This document shows positions 27,214 through 35,287 of a stretch of DNA of 64,000 nucleotides, one piece after another. Origin of the DNA: Caldilineaceae bacterium. Its GTDB lineage: Bacteria > Chloroflexota > Anaerolineae > Caldilineales > Caldilineaceae. A model generated the notes under the pieces. The model saw only the letters and a list, made by a program, of their open reading frames with translations, did not search any database and was not told the origin of the DNA. Position 1 is the stretch's first letter; each line of letters starts with the position of its first letter. Location of the stretch: contig JAPOVP010000153.1 in NCBI GenBank assembly GCA_026708085.1, positions 1 through 64,000 of the forward strand, given 5' to 3'. A program made the translations under genes and the position numbers.

Positions 27214-28179
27214 TCAATCAGTCTGAGTAACCAGCTTCTCGGCAAGCTCCAGCGCATCCGCGGGCCAGAAGACTTCGGGCCTGGGCTTACGCACGCCCGC
27301 CGTCCCTGCCCGCGGTCGGCAATTCTGAATCGTTTCGATCCACCGGCTGGGAATCGCTTCCCGTCCATAAACAGCGCCAAGGAGCGCCCCGCAGATCGCC
27401 GCGTTGGTGTCGGTATCACCTCCCTGCATGACCGTGTCAATGATTCCCTCCTCCACACTTTCAGCGTTCAGAAGCTGCCAGAGGGCGTTGCGGAAGGCGA
27501 TCAATACCCACCCTTGGAAGCGCATGAAATTCTCCGGCGGAGAGTCGGCAGCCGCGGTGACCGCCTCTTTCAGCCTGTCGTCGATGCCCATCTCCTCCGC
27601 CCACCCAGCGATCTCCCGATACAGGCTGTCTGCACTAATTCCTGTTCGCACTACGTGCGCGATCGCCATCGCGAAGAGCGCATTGGCCTCCTGGCAGACG
27701 CGATGGATGTGGGTGATGGCGGCGTCCTGCCGCGCCCATTCCGCCACCTGGTCTAACCCGTAGTTGGCGCCAAATATTCCCAGCGGACTAATCCGCATCA
27801 TTGCCCCGTTGGCCTGGCTGTCCGGACTACGCCGTCCGGTCAGGCCGCTTAATATTGTATTGCCGATGTCGAAAGGATTGGACTCAAGCCAGAACACGTA
27901 GGCTTTTCCCGCTGCTTCTTTATCGAACGTCCCATGTGATACGAGCGATCGCGCCAGCAGCAACGCCATTTCTGAATCATCCGTGGGCTGGCCAGCAAGT
28001 GTGTCCCAAGTGCCGCCGTCTGCCATGTCCAGCACACCTTCGGGATAATTGAAGAGTATCTCTCCAGGGGACTGGAACTCCACCAGGCTGCCGAGTGAGT
28101 CCCCGATCAGCTGGCCGAGCAGGCAGCCCTGCGCCCTGGAAAGGACGCCGGAATTGGCATGGCTTCTGTCACCTGTCAT
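27214..28179 (-). CDS. ADP-ribosylglycohydrolase family protein
   Basis: A 321-residue all-helical protein of the DraG/ARH family, which uses two magnesium ions to cleave ADP-ribose bonds. The first metal site is PTDDSE (Thr66-Asp67-Asp68), and the second is the GGDTDTN motif in the C-terminal third, followed by AAICGALLGAVYG. N-terminal SRAQGCLLGQLIGDSLG is the standard family opening. It is the first gene of a leftward trio. Some family members act on small ribosylated metabolites rather than proteins, which would suit its metabolic neighbours. Confidence 0.93.
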   Translation of the reverse strand: MTGDRSHANSGVLSRAQGCLLGQLIGDSLGSLVEFQSPGEILFNYPEGVLDMADGGTWDTLAGQPTDDSEMALLLARSLVSHGTFDKEAAGKAYVFWLESNPFDIGNTILSGLTGRRSPDSQANGAMMRISPLGIFGANYGLDQVAEWARQDAAITHIHRVCQEANALFAMAIAHVVRTGISADSLYREIAGWAEEMGIDDRLKEAVTAAADSPPENFMRFQGWVLIAFRNALWQLLNAESVEEGIIDTVMQGGDTDTNAAICGALLGAVYGREAIPSRWIETIQNCRPRAGTAGVRKPRPEVFWPADALELAEKLVTQTD

Positions 28180-28270
28180 CTGCTCCCTCCTCTTGACAGA
28201 ATTGTACCACTGTGCCTACACCTGCGAAGCCCACCGGCTGTCCTAATGGCTGTAGTCGAAGGTGACCGGA

Positions 28271-29911
28271 TCAGCGTCGGCGCGGCACGAGTTCGTGAAC
28301 TGTGAAATTCCCTTCTTTAGCCCTCTGCACCAACTCCAACTCGCGGGCGGCCAGCTGAAGATGGAAGTTCCTCAGCGGCTGCCAGGCAGGCGCGATGACA
28401 AACCTGGCGCTCCGCGGTCTCTTGGCGGCATCGTCCGCCAGCGCGACCGGGCTGGAAACCCAACGCACTGCGTAATCCCGGGGATTCTCGTAGAAATAGA
28501 ACTGGAAATGCCAGCCCAGCCCCTGGTGATAGAGAACGGCCCCCGGTGGACTGTTGTCATCCAGCCAGGCTGATGATTCCCGCAGGCCGTCGTATGCGCC
28601 GTGATCGCCGCCTATCGGGAATTCACCCCTGGCCGCCTGCACGCCGCTCGGCAGCAAGAGCACAAGCCAGAGCCCGACAACTATCTGTCTCCACAGGCTG
28701 GAATCGGACGACAGTATCCTCGCTCCCAGCCATCCGCAAAGAATGGCGAAGGCCGGCGCAAGGGGCAGGAAATAGCGGTCCCAAACCGGAAGACTGAAAA
28801 CTGCGTGGATGCCCAGGTACAAGCCGGCCCATCCGCACAGATGGACCACAAGAAGCGAACTTCGCTTCGACAGCGTGGATTCTGTCCGCGGCACATGGGC
28901 TACCGCCAGTACAGTAACAGCCATCAGCACTATCCAGACGAAGTCACTGGCGGTCAGATACCAGAGCAGGTCGGCGATGCGCGCAAGGCGTGCCGGCCAC
29001 TCCCCCACCGAGAGCAGCTCAAGCGCACCATAGTTGCGCACACCCAGATCCCAGGGCGAAGGCGCCACGGCCCAGCGCAGGCTATCCCAATACAAAACCG
29101 GCAGAATTGCTAATGCCAGCCCTCCGGCGACGCGCAGTCCCGCTGCCGCCATGGCCTTGGCTCTCGGGTAACCCGCTATCAGGACTGCCAGCGTCAACGG
29201 CACAAAAAAGACACCGTGCTGTTTGGTCATCACCGCTGCGCCCAGGCAAAGTCCAGCCAGGAAAGGGCGCGAACTCTGGGCAGCAAAGAGCGAACAGACG
29301 CCCGCCAGCACCAGCAAAGGATCGGTGAACGCCGTCGGGCTATAGCTGATGGCAAACGGATTCAGAGCAAACACGGTCGCAGCCACCACGCCGGCAGCCG
29401 GCGTCCATGCTCGTCTTGCTATAGCTGCGACGACCGGGATCGTGAGAACGCTGATGCCGATATTAAGAAGCCGAGCGCTGGCCTCAGATGCGCCGAAAGC
29501 CTGGAACCAGGATGCAAGCAGCCAAATGAACAGCGGCGGTTTGTCGATCCACTGCTCCAGAAACTGGGGATCATCATGAAGAAAGCGCAGCGCCCAAAAG
29601 CTGTACAGCGCTTCATCCTGGTGAAATCGAAAGCGGTCCAGCATAACCAGGCGCAGACCGATTCCCAGCAGTATCAGGACAGACAGATAGCGCTGATAGC
29701 CTGCCCCCGCGTTCAGAATGCCGGTCAGAGAAGCCCGCGAGTGAGTTTCGACGGCCGCCAGTCTTTCTGCGGCCGCTGAGTGCAACGTAAAATGCACGAT
29801 TCCGTGGCTGTCGTTCTTTCTTGCGATAGGTGGGAAGCTGGACCGAAGCCCGTCTAGATGCCCAGGGCATCCGCAAGGCAACGAGTATTCTACTCCAGGG
29901 CAACTGGGCAA
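28271..29911 (-). CDS. GT39-type dolichol/undecaprenyl-phosphate sugar glycosyltransferase
   Basis: A 546-residue membrane protein with about eleven helices. After the first helix comes FRFHQDEALYSFWALRF with the acidic pair expected in GT-C enzymes, then a loop EQWIDKPPLFIWLLA typical of the PMT/ArnT-like GT39/GT83 group. These enzymes move a sugar from a polyprenyl-phosphate donor to proteins or lipids outside the membrane. The first 70 residues are polar and may be partly non-coding; a GTG about 37 codons in is an alternative start. No sugar-donor gene is adjacent. Confidence 0.83.
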   Translation of the reverse strand: MPSCPGVEYSLPCGCPGHLDGLRSSFPPIARKNDSHGIVHFTLHSAAAERLAAVETHSRASLTGILNAGAGYQRYLSVLILLGIGLRLVMLDRFRFHQDEALYSFWALRFLHDDPQFLEQWIDKPPLFIWLLASWFQAFGASEASARLLNIGISVLTIPVVAAIARRAWTPAAGVVAATVFALNPFAISYSPTAFTDPLLVLAGVCSLFAAQSSRPFLAGLCLGAAVMTKQHGVFFVPLTLAVLIAGYPRAKAMAAAGLRVAGGLALAILPVLYWDSLRWAVAPSPWDLGVRNYGALELLSVGEWPARLARIADLLWYLTASDFVWIVLMAVTVLAVAHVPRTESTLSKRSSLLVVHLCGWAGLYLGIHAVFSLPVWDRYFLPLAPAFAILCGWLGARILSSDSSLWRQIVVGLWLVLLLPSGVQAARGEFPIGGDHGAYDGLRESSAWLDDNSPPGAVLYHQGLGWHFQFYFYENPRDYAVRWVSSPVALADDAAKRPRSARFVIAPAWQPLRNFHLQLAARELELVQRAKEGNFTVHELVPRRR

Positions 29912-30030
29912 TCAAAAACTGAGGACGATTTGGTGGGCCGTATGGAAAGGGGGAGGACTGCTGACAAGAGGAGGCCGACCTACCGGGCCTGTATACACTC
30001 GCGCCGCCTGGCTACTGGGGACAACGTTGC

Positions 30031-30510
30031 CTAGCGGTCAGCGCTCGGTCTGCTACCTTTGCAGGTCGCCAGAGCTCCTTCCAGTAGCTCAAGCATATTT
30101 GCTGAGCGAGGCGAGGCGTCGTCCCGCATTACGCCCCGCCCCTTTTCGAACTGTCCCACGACCGCAAATATTCCCGCTTGAAACAGTGTTACGGCCGTTA
30201 TCTGGGCAGGTGTAATGACAAACCCCCTATGACTGTCGCCCAGTCCCTCAGTCCTCTCTCTTGCCGTCAAGTTGATAAGAAAACAGTCTGAAAACTCGCG
30301 CAAGAAGGCAACGTATTCTTCCGGACTATCAGAGTCATCCATTCTCGACAGTATTGTCGCAAGGTCGCTCAACTCGGCTCTGGCAGGAGCCGGTTGCGCA
30401 GACGCAGTTTCAAGCTCACTCACGTTTTTTTGCCGTGCCACAACCTTTGCCGTATCGCAACGGATTCTGTCCTGACCGTCAAGGTAGTCATTTGTTTCGA
30501 TAACGAGCAA
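30031..30510 (-). CDS. Hypothetical protein or in-frame extension of upstream lipoprotein
   Basis: An open frame of 159 residues that begins directly after the TAA of the lipoprotein gene and in the same frame. Possible starts are TTG 30510, GTG 30423 and ATG 30342, none with a good ribosome site. The predicted protein is soluble and mostly helical (MDDSDSPEEYVAFLREFSD), with a hydrophobic patch near ITAVTLFQAGIFAVVG. I recognise no family. It may be a separate short gene, or the C-terminal part of a longer gene cut by a stop codon. Confidence 0.4.
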   Translation of the reverse strand: MLVIETNDYLDGQDRIRCDTAKVVARQKNVSELETASAQPAPARAELSDLATILSRMDDSDSPEEYVAFLREFSDCFLINLTARERTEGLGDSHRGFVITPAQITAVTLFQAGIFAVVGQFEKGRGVMRDDASPRSANMLELLEGALATCKGSRPSADR

Positions 30511-31119
30511 TTAATCGTAGGTTATGCCCGGGACGTACCCTGTCATCGTCAGCGTGTCTCTTTCATGCGAAACATCGGTCCTGGCCTTCCAAATGGGCTC
30601 TGCGTACCAGGGGTAATCCCTCTTGCTGTCTTCATATTTCTTTAGCACGAAAACTTTCGAATGCGCCAAGCTCGTGATGGCGGCGGACTTCAGCACAAGG
30701 GGATCGACCCTGTCTGCGAAGTGGGCAGTGATCAGTTGGTGTTTAAACCGAGTGAATTTCTCAATTTCGTCTGCCCAGGGCTCAATATGCCCACCTTCGG
30801 AAATCCAAGCCATCCAGGAATACTCCATTTGGCTGATTTTCACACCATCTCTGTGGAAGGTCAGCTTTTCAGGGATATCTCTGAGATGAATGACGACGGT
30901 AAGGACCTGGTCGCGCAACCTGGATTCCACGCCTACTATGTCAATGTAGCCAGCCAAATCGGCTGATGGCTCGGTCTCGACCGTCTCACCAATCAACAGC
31001 GCTCGTTCATTGGAGACACATGGCCCCGCCTGTTCCGATGCTGCCGGCGGCTCTGCAGGAATTGGCACACAGGCTGTGAGAAACAGCGCGATCCCAACGC
31101 TCAGGAGTTGCCTAACCAT
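30511..31119 (-). CDS. Hypothetical lipoprotein
   Basis: A 202-residue protein with a classic lipoprotein signal (LLSVGIALFLTAC, Cys17) and a proline-rich linker, then a beta-rich domain of unknown family (DIVGVESRLRDQVLTVVIHLRDIP). ATG 31119 was chosen because AAAGG lies about ten bases upstream and the lipobox then sits at the usual distance; the frame is also open to an ATG at 31179. Only the TAA at 30511-30513 separates it from the in-frame downstream open frame. Confidence 0.7.
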   Translation of the reverse strand: MVRQLLSVGIALFLTACVPIPAEPPAASEQAGPCVSNERALLIGETVETEPSADLAGYIDIVGVESRLRDQVLTVVIHLRDIPEKLTFHRDGVKISQMEYSWMAWISEGGHIEPWADEIEKFTRFKHQLITAHFADRVDPLVLKSAAITSLAHSKVFVLKKYEDSKRDYPWYAEPIWKARTDVSHERDTLTMTGYVPGITYD

Positions 31120-31300
31120 ATATCGCAAACCTTTCTGACTGACCGTTCCGGTGCTGAAATGCCACCGAGAATCTCTCATGCAGCGAAACAGAACTGTCGA
31201 AACTGCTTTCGAATTAGTGTAACCTTCACTGGCTACGTCTGTCCCTACAGAATGTACCGATTTCGGGAGATCGTAGGTTCTATTTTGGGAGATTGCTCAC

Positions 31301-31328
31301 TTGAAGATGCCTTCTGAGGTGATACAAT
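31301..31328 (+). promoter_or_regulatory. Candidate sigma70 promoter of the XRE regulator gene
   Basis: TTGAAG (31301-31306) and TACAAT (31323-31328) are 16 bases apart. The start would be near 31335, about 56 bases upstream of the GTG start. Confidence 0.5.
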
Positions 31329-31390
31329 CTTTAGTAGAATGTGACGCCAGAACACAGCGACGTGTCTGGCAGTAGACAGCGGAGGAAGCT

Positions 31391-32284
31391 GTGGAACGAA
31401 AAATGTTCGGTAAAGTCGTTGCCGCCTTGCGAAAGGAGCAGATCGATTTCAATAGCGGCAACAGCTGGAGCCAGGAGAGGCTGGCAGAGGAGACCGGGCT
31501 GACGACAAGAATTGTGGGCAAGATCGAGAGGGGCAGCCAGGTGCGGCTGGACAGAGGAACGCTTCAGGAACTGGCGCGCGTCTTCAGACTTACGTCGATG
31601 GAACGCCGCGAATTCTTCTCCATGGCCAGCGAAATTACGGACGACGCGATCGTGCGCGCCGACCTCAATCACCAGGAAGTCTTCGCTCAAGTCTGGACGA
31701 CGCTCGGCACGCTTTGTACCCCCGCTTTCCTTATGGATTCGTTCGGCGATCTGGTCGGCGCCAATCGCGCCGTCCTCGACTTTCACAAGCTCAATTGGTC
31801 ACAGTTCAACGCGGCAAGATGCTCTGCCGGTAACGTCAATATCCTCTCACTTTTGCTTGCACCGGATGCGCCAATTCGCCGTGTGTTGGGTAGCGGCTGG
31901 CATGCCATTGCTCTTGCCAACATGCGTCAGTGGCGGGTCATGACACTGCGGTATCGCCATACGAACCGCTTCCGCAATCTCTTTACCACACTGTCGGCCT
32001 ACCCCGACTTCCAGATGCTATGGGCCGCCAGCCGCCGACGCGTTGAAGACGACAATAGCCGCCTGCGCAGCCACTTCTACACACACGGTGTCTATGGGCC
32101 GGTTGCCTATTCCGTCTTCACCAATATCAGCCTGAGCTCCTGCGGCGATCTCTACCTTGCCACTTTTGTACCCCAGAATCGGGACACAGGAGCCGTATTC
32201 CAGAACCTGGCGGACAGAAGCAACCGCCCCTTGGCCTTGACGCCCTGGCCGAACCCCAGCCTTCCTTGCAATGCCTACGCCTAG
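31391..32284 (+). CDS. XRE-family transcriptional regulator with MmyB-like domain
   Basis: A 297-residue regulator. Residues about 5-75 form the helix-turn-helix (SWSQERLAEETGLTTRIVGKIERG). Residues about 110-270 match the MmyB-like ligand-binding domain common in actinobacterial and chloroflexotal regulators (PAFLMDSFGDLVGANRAVLDFHK), which is PAS-like and thought to bind a fatty-acyl or other small ligand. GTG 31391 is preceded by a strong GGAGGAAG site. The nearest genes are unknown on both sides; the carbohydrate locus to the right is convergent. A decayed HTH copy follows. Confidence 0.9.
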   Translation: MERKMFGKVVAALRKEQIDFNSGNSWSQERLAEETGLTTRIVGKIERGSQVRLDRGTLQELARVFRLTSMERREFFSMASEITDDAIVRADLNHQEVFAQVWTTLGTLCTPAFLMDSFGDLVGANRAVLDFHKLNWSQFNAARCSAGNVNILSLLLAPDAPIRRVLGSGWHAIALANMRQWRVMTLRYRHTNRFRNLFTTLSAYPDFQMLWAASRRRVEDDNSRLRSHFYTHGVYGPVAYSVFTNISLSSCGDLYLATFVPQNRDTGAVFQNLADRSNRPLALTPWPNPSLPCNAYA

Positions 32285-32402
32285 GTGGTTGCGTGATCGA
32301 AAGGGTGTCGTTCCAGACAGGACACGGCCAGCGCTCAACTGTCATGTTTGAGCGGCGGCGGTACAGGACCGGAAGTCGATTGCCCATTCTGACCTGAAAA
32401 TA

Positions 32403-32437
32403 GAAGGAATCCACAGGATTGAGCTGTGGATTCCTTC
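32403..32437. other. Perfect 14-bp hairpin
   Basis: Arms GAAGGAATCCACAG (32403-32416) and CTGTGGATTCCTTC (32424-32437) pair perfectly around a 7-base loop. No T-run follows on either strand, so it is not a standard intrinsic terminator, though it could be a factor-assisted one for the regulator gene 119 bases upstream, or a palindromic repeat. Confidence 0.7.
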
Positions 32438-32479
32438 AGACAGGCGCCTTCGAATCTTGTGGGGAGTAATCGGGGCCGT

Positions 32480-32606
32480 CGTGTGCTACGATCCGGTGGA
32501 ACTCGATTTTGGCAATAGCCGGAGCCAGAGAAACGGAGAAAAGAAACAGGACCGACGGCGAAAGTCGGTTGCAAGATCGATTGGGCAAACCAAGTACGTC
32601 AGGATG
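32480..32606 (+). pseudogene. Decayed XRE helix-turn-helix fragment
   Basis: The DNA aligns with the start of the intact XRE gene (31415-31550). Matching words include GTCGT, GATTT, GGCAA, GGAGCCAG, CGAC, GCAAGATCGA and CAAGTACG against CAGGTGCG. Read with frameshifts it gives ETGPTAKVGCKIDWANQVRQDD, against EETGLTTRIVGKIERGSQVRLD in the intact protein. No start, no continuous frame and no ligand domain remain. I infer a remnant of an old duplicate. Confidence 0.6.
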
Positions 32607-32887
32607 ACGGGCAAAGCTGTCGAAACCAAGATTTCAGGTAACTATTAAGCCATGTTCTGTATACGGTCTGCCTGGGGGGAATGTAGCGTCAGTATTTCTG
32701 TAGCGGGCTCTCGATGGTCATGGCGGTGACCGTTGGGCATATATGGGAGTGGCCTCGCCTGTCTTGCTCGCGCTGGCACATTTTCGGAATCTGCCATGAG
32801 GCTGGGGGAAGCGCTGGCTGACACGGGTCGGCACCGTCGTATTGCCCACACACTGGCTACGACGCGAGGTTGTAGGAGAGGGGGCGT

Positions 32888-32908
32888 TGCGGGGGCGGAG
32901 CCCCCGCA
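32888..32908. other. GC-rich 9-bp hairpin
   Basis: TGCGGGGGC and GCCCCCGCA pair perfectly around GGA. It lies between convergent genes but without a T-run. Confidence 0.55.
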
Positions 32909-32943
32909 CAAGGGAGGGCCGAATAGGCCCGACCGCCCAACTG

Positions 32944-32964
32944 CAGTGGTCAGTGGTCAGTGGT
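32944..32964. repeat. CAGTGGT heptamer array
   Basis: Three exact tandem copies of CAGTGGT are followed by a partial TAGTGA. Seven-base tandem arrays of this kind are scattered in some bacterial genomes and vary in copy number. Confidence 0.8.
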
Positions 32965-33095
32965 TAGTGAAAGCAACCAATGAAGGGCGCTAGGTTTGAT
33001 AGGGAAAGAGAAACGCCTTCGCCATGCTGTATCAGGAGCGCCTTTTTGGCAAGGAATTAGCAGTCACGATTTAAGTTGTAAGCGTGCTCTCGCAT

Positions 33096-34007
33096 CTAGT
33101 TCCAGGAGTCCACCCCAAGTAACTTGCGTCCCAAAGTCGTCAGTTTAGCCGGTGTCTGATGCCGGTGCTCCCAGTCGCGGAGGTCTCCAGGCCAGTTTTC
33201 CATGGGGCGGCACTCTTGCCAGGAGCGGATACGCGCCGCCCGCTGCGCCTCGTCTTTCGCAGGCGCCGGCCCCATAGTGATGTACTGGGCCAACCGCGGT
33301 CGCGTCGAGCGGTTGTGGCCGTTACCGTGCGCCAGCAGCTTGTGCCAGATGACAAAATCGCCAGCCTCTCCCTCCACGACTTTTATGTCGAGGCCGTCCA
33401 TGTCGGGAAAGCGCGGATTGCGGTCAGCCGGCTGCGTTCTTACCCATTCGTAGAACGTTCTGTGAAAGCCGGGAATACACTGAAAGCCGCCCTGGTCCGG
33501 GCCGGTATCCGTCAAATAGAGAACGCCCTGCACGCCAGTATGGGTAGTGGGGTCCGGGCGCCAGGTTGCAGCGACGTCGTCGCCTTCCAACAGGGGCAAT
33601 GCGCTGGTGTCAATATCCCAGTGAATCATACCCTTGTGGCCCCATTCCGGCCTTTCGGCGCGGTCGGGCGGCTTCATGTTTGCGCGGTCCAGGGATACCC
33701 ACAGCTTCTCCGTGCCCAGAATCTCGCTGAAAGCCTCATGGAGGCGCGGGTACTGGCGGTTGTCCCACAGGGTCTGATGCTGGTACATTTCCACCATCCC
33801 CGCCTGCGAGATGGGAGAACACAGATCCTCACGCGTGTAGGGCCGGTACCTATACCAGGTCTCCTGGTCGGATTCATCCATCTCCAGGAAGGTCCAGATC
33901 TGCTCTACGAGTGCGTCAAGGTTCTCCTGCGGCACAGCATTGGGGATTACGACATAGCCGTTCTCTTCCCAGAATGCCCAGTCTTTCTCATCCAAAATCG
34001 GCATCAC
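33096..34007 (-). CDS. Phytanoyl-CoA dioxygenase (PhyH) family protein
   Basis: A 303-residue Fe(II)/2-oxoglutarate oxygenase. The iron-binding pair is His129-Trp-Asp131 (MIHWDID), the distal histidine is His227 (LLAHGNGHN), and Arg238 in STRPRLAQY would bind 2-oxoglutarate. The family hydroxylates many small molecules, so the substrate is open. It is the last gene of the leftward carbohydrate locus, 38 bases after the Gfo/Idh gene, and could demethylate or hydroxylate the imported compound. Confidence 0.92.
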   Translation of the reverse strand: MMPILDEKDWAFWEENGYVVIPNAVPQENLDALVEQIWTFLEMDESDQETWYRYRPYTREDLCSPISQAGMVEMYQHQTLWDNRQYPRLHEAFSEILGTEKLWVSLDRANMKPPDRAERPEWGHKGMIHWDIDTSALPLLEGDDVAATWRPDPTTHTGVQGVLYLTDTGPDQGGFQCIPGFHRTFYEWVRTQPADRNPRFPDMDGLDIKVVEGEAGDFVIWHKLLAHGNGHNRSTRPRLAQYITMGPAPAKDEAQRAARIRSWQECRPMENWPGDLRDWEHRHQTPAKLTTLGRKLLGVDSWN

Positions 34008-34045
34008 TTGCCTCCTTGTTCATCAGCCTTCTTTGAACCAGAGCC

Positions 34046-35203
34046 TCAGTCCACCCTTCCACTGTCGAGTCGCAGTTCCCGGCCGGTCTCCGCGCTCGTA
34101 AGTAACCCTTCCATCATCTTTTGTACGGTCAAACCATGGCGCAGGGGCGCCTCGCAAGGGACGTCTTCCAGAATGCAGTCGATGAAGTGATCTGCGATGG
34201 CGTTCCAGGCCTTGCTTCTTTCTTTGGTGAGGCCGTCGAACGTAATGTCCAGAGGTCGGCCCTCATCCTTCAGACTCCGGCCTGCCACAGGTTTGGCGCC
34301 GAATTTTCTGGCTGTTTCCACAACGGCGGTGGGGACGGGGCCGTTCGTGTACAGCGTTGGCGGCCGCACCTGTGCACCCGACTCCTCTCCGAACAACTCG
34401 ATCTGCAGGTCTCCGGGCTGGTGAGAGGCCCAGAAGCTCTCAACCTGCAGCGCGCCGCCGTTCTCAAAACGGATGAAACCGCCCGCGTAATCGTCCGCAG
34501 CAAACTGGCTATAGTAACTCTTGGGGGCTGCCGCGACTTCGTCCGGCGCTTTGCGCCCGAAGAATCCCAGCCCGCGCGGCCCAAACCTCGCACCGGCGAC
34601 ACCGGTAATGCTCACCGGCCGCGGCATACCCAGCATCCACCAAGCCGCGTCCAGCACGTGCACGCCCATATCGCGAAACGCGCCGCCGCCTTTGCGGATG
34701 AAGCCGGTGTTCCACGCCGGAATGCCGTTGCGGCGGATGCTGCGGGCGCGGGCGTAGTAAAGATCGCCGAAGGTACCCAATCGCGCCAAGGCGCCCATAT
34801 ACTGCACCTCAGCGGAAAAACGGGTGGAGAGCGACATCATGTTAACGATCCCGGCAGCTTCAGCCGCTTCCACCATCTGCTCCGCCGCCTCAACCGAGTC
34901 GGCCAGCGGCTTCGTCACCAGGACGTGTTTGTCATGGGCCACCGCTTTCAGGCCCATCGGCACATGCAGCTGATTGGGCGTGCCGATAAAGATAGCATCG
35001 ATCTCGCGGCTGCGGCATAGCTCGTCAAAATCTGTGTACAGGCGAACCTCGTCCGGCTGCGGCAATAGCGCCGCGAAGTCGGTCATGCTCTCCTCGACCA
35101 GATCACACAGCGCCACCACCTCAGCGCGCGGGTTGCTTGCCAGTGCGAGACCATTGGGCCTGCCAATACCCATGCCGACGACAGCAACGCGTACTTTATT
35201 CAT
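34046..35203 (-). CDS. Gfo/Idh/MocA family oxidoreductase
   Basis: A 385-residue dehydrogenase with the GMGIGRPNG nucleotide loop (residues 10-18), Asp34 and the catalytic-lysine motif. That motif is TKP (Thr97-Lys98-Pro99) rather than EKP, keeping the lysine. The C-terminal part includes a substrate-domain stretch (KGGGAFRDMGVHVLDAAWWMLG) with the conserved Asp and His of the family. It lies between the enolase-superfamily gene (84 bases upstream) and the PhyH gene, in one operon with a sugar importer. Confidence 0.93.
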   Translation of the reverse strand: MNKVRVAVVGMGIGRPNGLALASNPRAEVVALCDLVEESMTDFAALLPQPDEVRLYTDFDELCRSREIDAIFIGTPNQLHVPMGLKAVAHDKHVLVTKPLADSVEAAEQMVEAAEAAGIVNMMSLSTRFSAEVQYMGALARLGTFGDLYYARARSIRRNGIPAWNTGFIRKGGGAFRDMGVHVLDAAWWMLGMPRPVSITGVAGARFGPRGLGFFGRKAPDEVAAAPKSYYSQFAADDYAGGFIRFENGGALQVESFWASHQPGDLQIELFGEESGAQVRPPTLYTNGPVPTAVVETARKFGAKPVAGRSLKDEGRPLDITFDGLTKERSKAWNAIADHFIDCILEDVPCEAPLRHGLTVQKMMEGLLTSAETGRELRLDSGRVD

Positions 35204-35287
35204 GTAGTTTCCTGTTGTCCACTATCCAGGGTCAGGCTGAACGCAGCCCGTCCTTTCCTTTGCCTGTCTATCGCCGCCGTACTGCGA

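Larger units (their letters stand above)
32607..33095. other. Intergenic stretch with hairpin and short repeats
   Basis: No supportable gene is present. It contains a GC-rich hairpin and a CAGTGGT heptamer array, listed separately. Both flanking real genes end here (convergent), so no promoter is needed. Confidence 0.5.

Noticed and set aside
32457..32648. 63-residue open frame on + over the HTH remnant
   Set aside because: The frame is not the one that matches the HTH; the matching peptide needs frameshifts, so it is a relic.
33159..34190. 343-residue open frame on + opposite the PhyH gene
   Set aside because: Iron and 2-oxoglutarate residues are intact on the minus strand; the + frame runs through the stop region of two genes.
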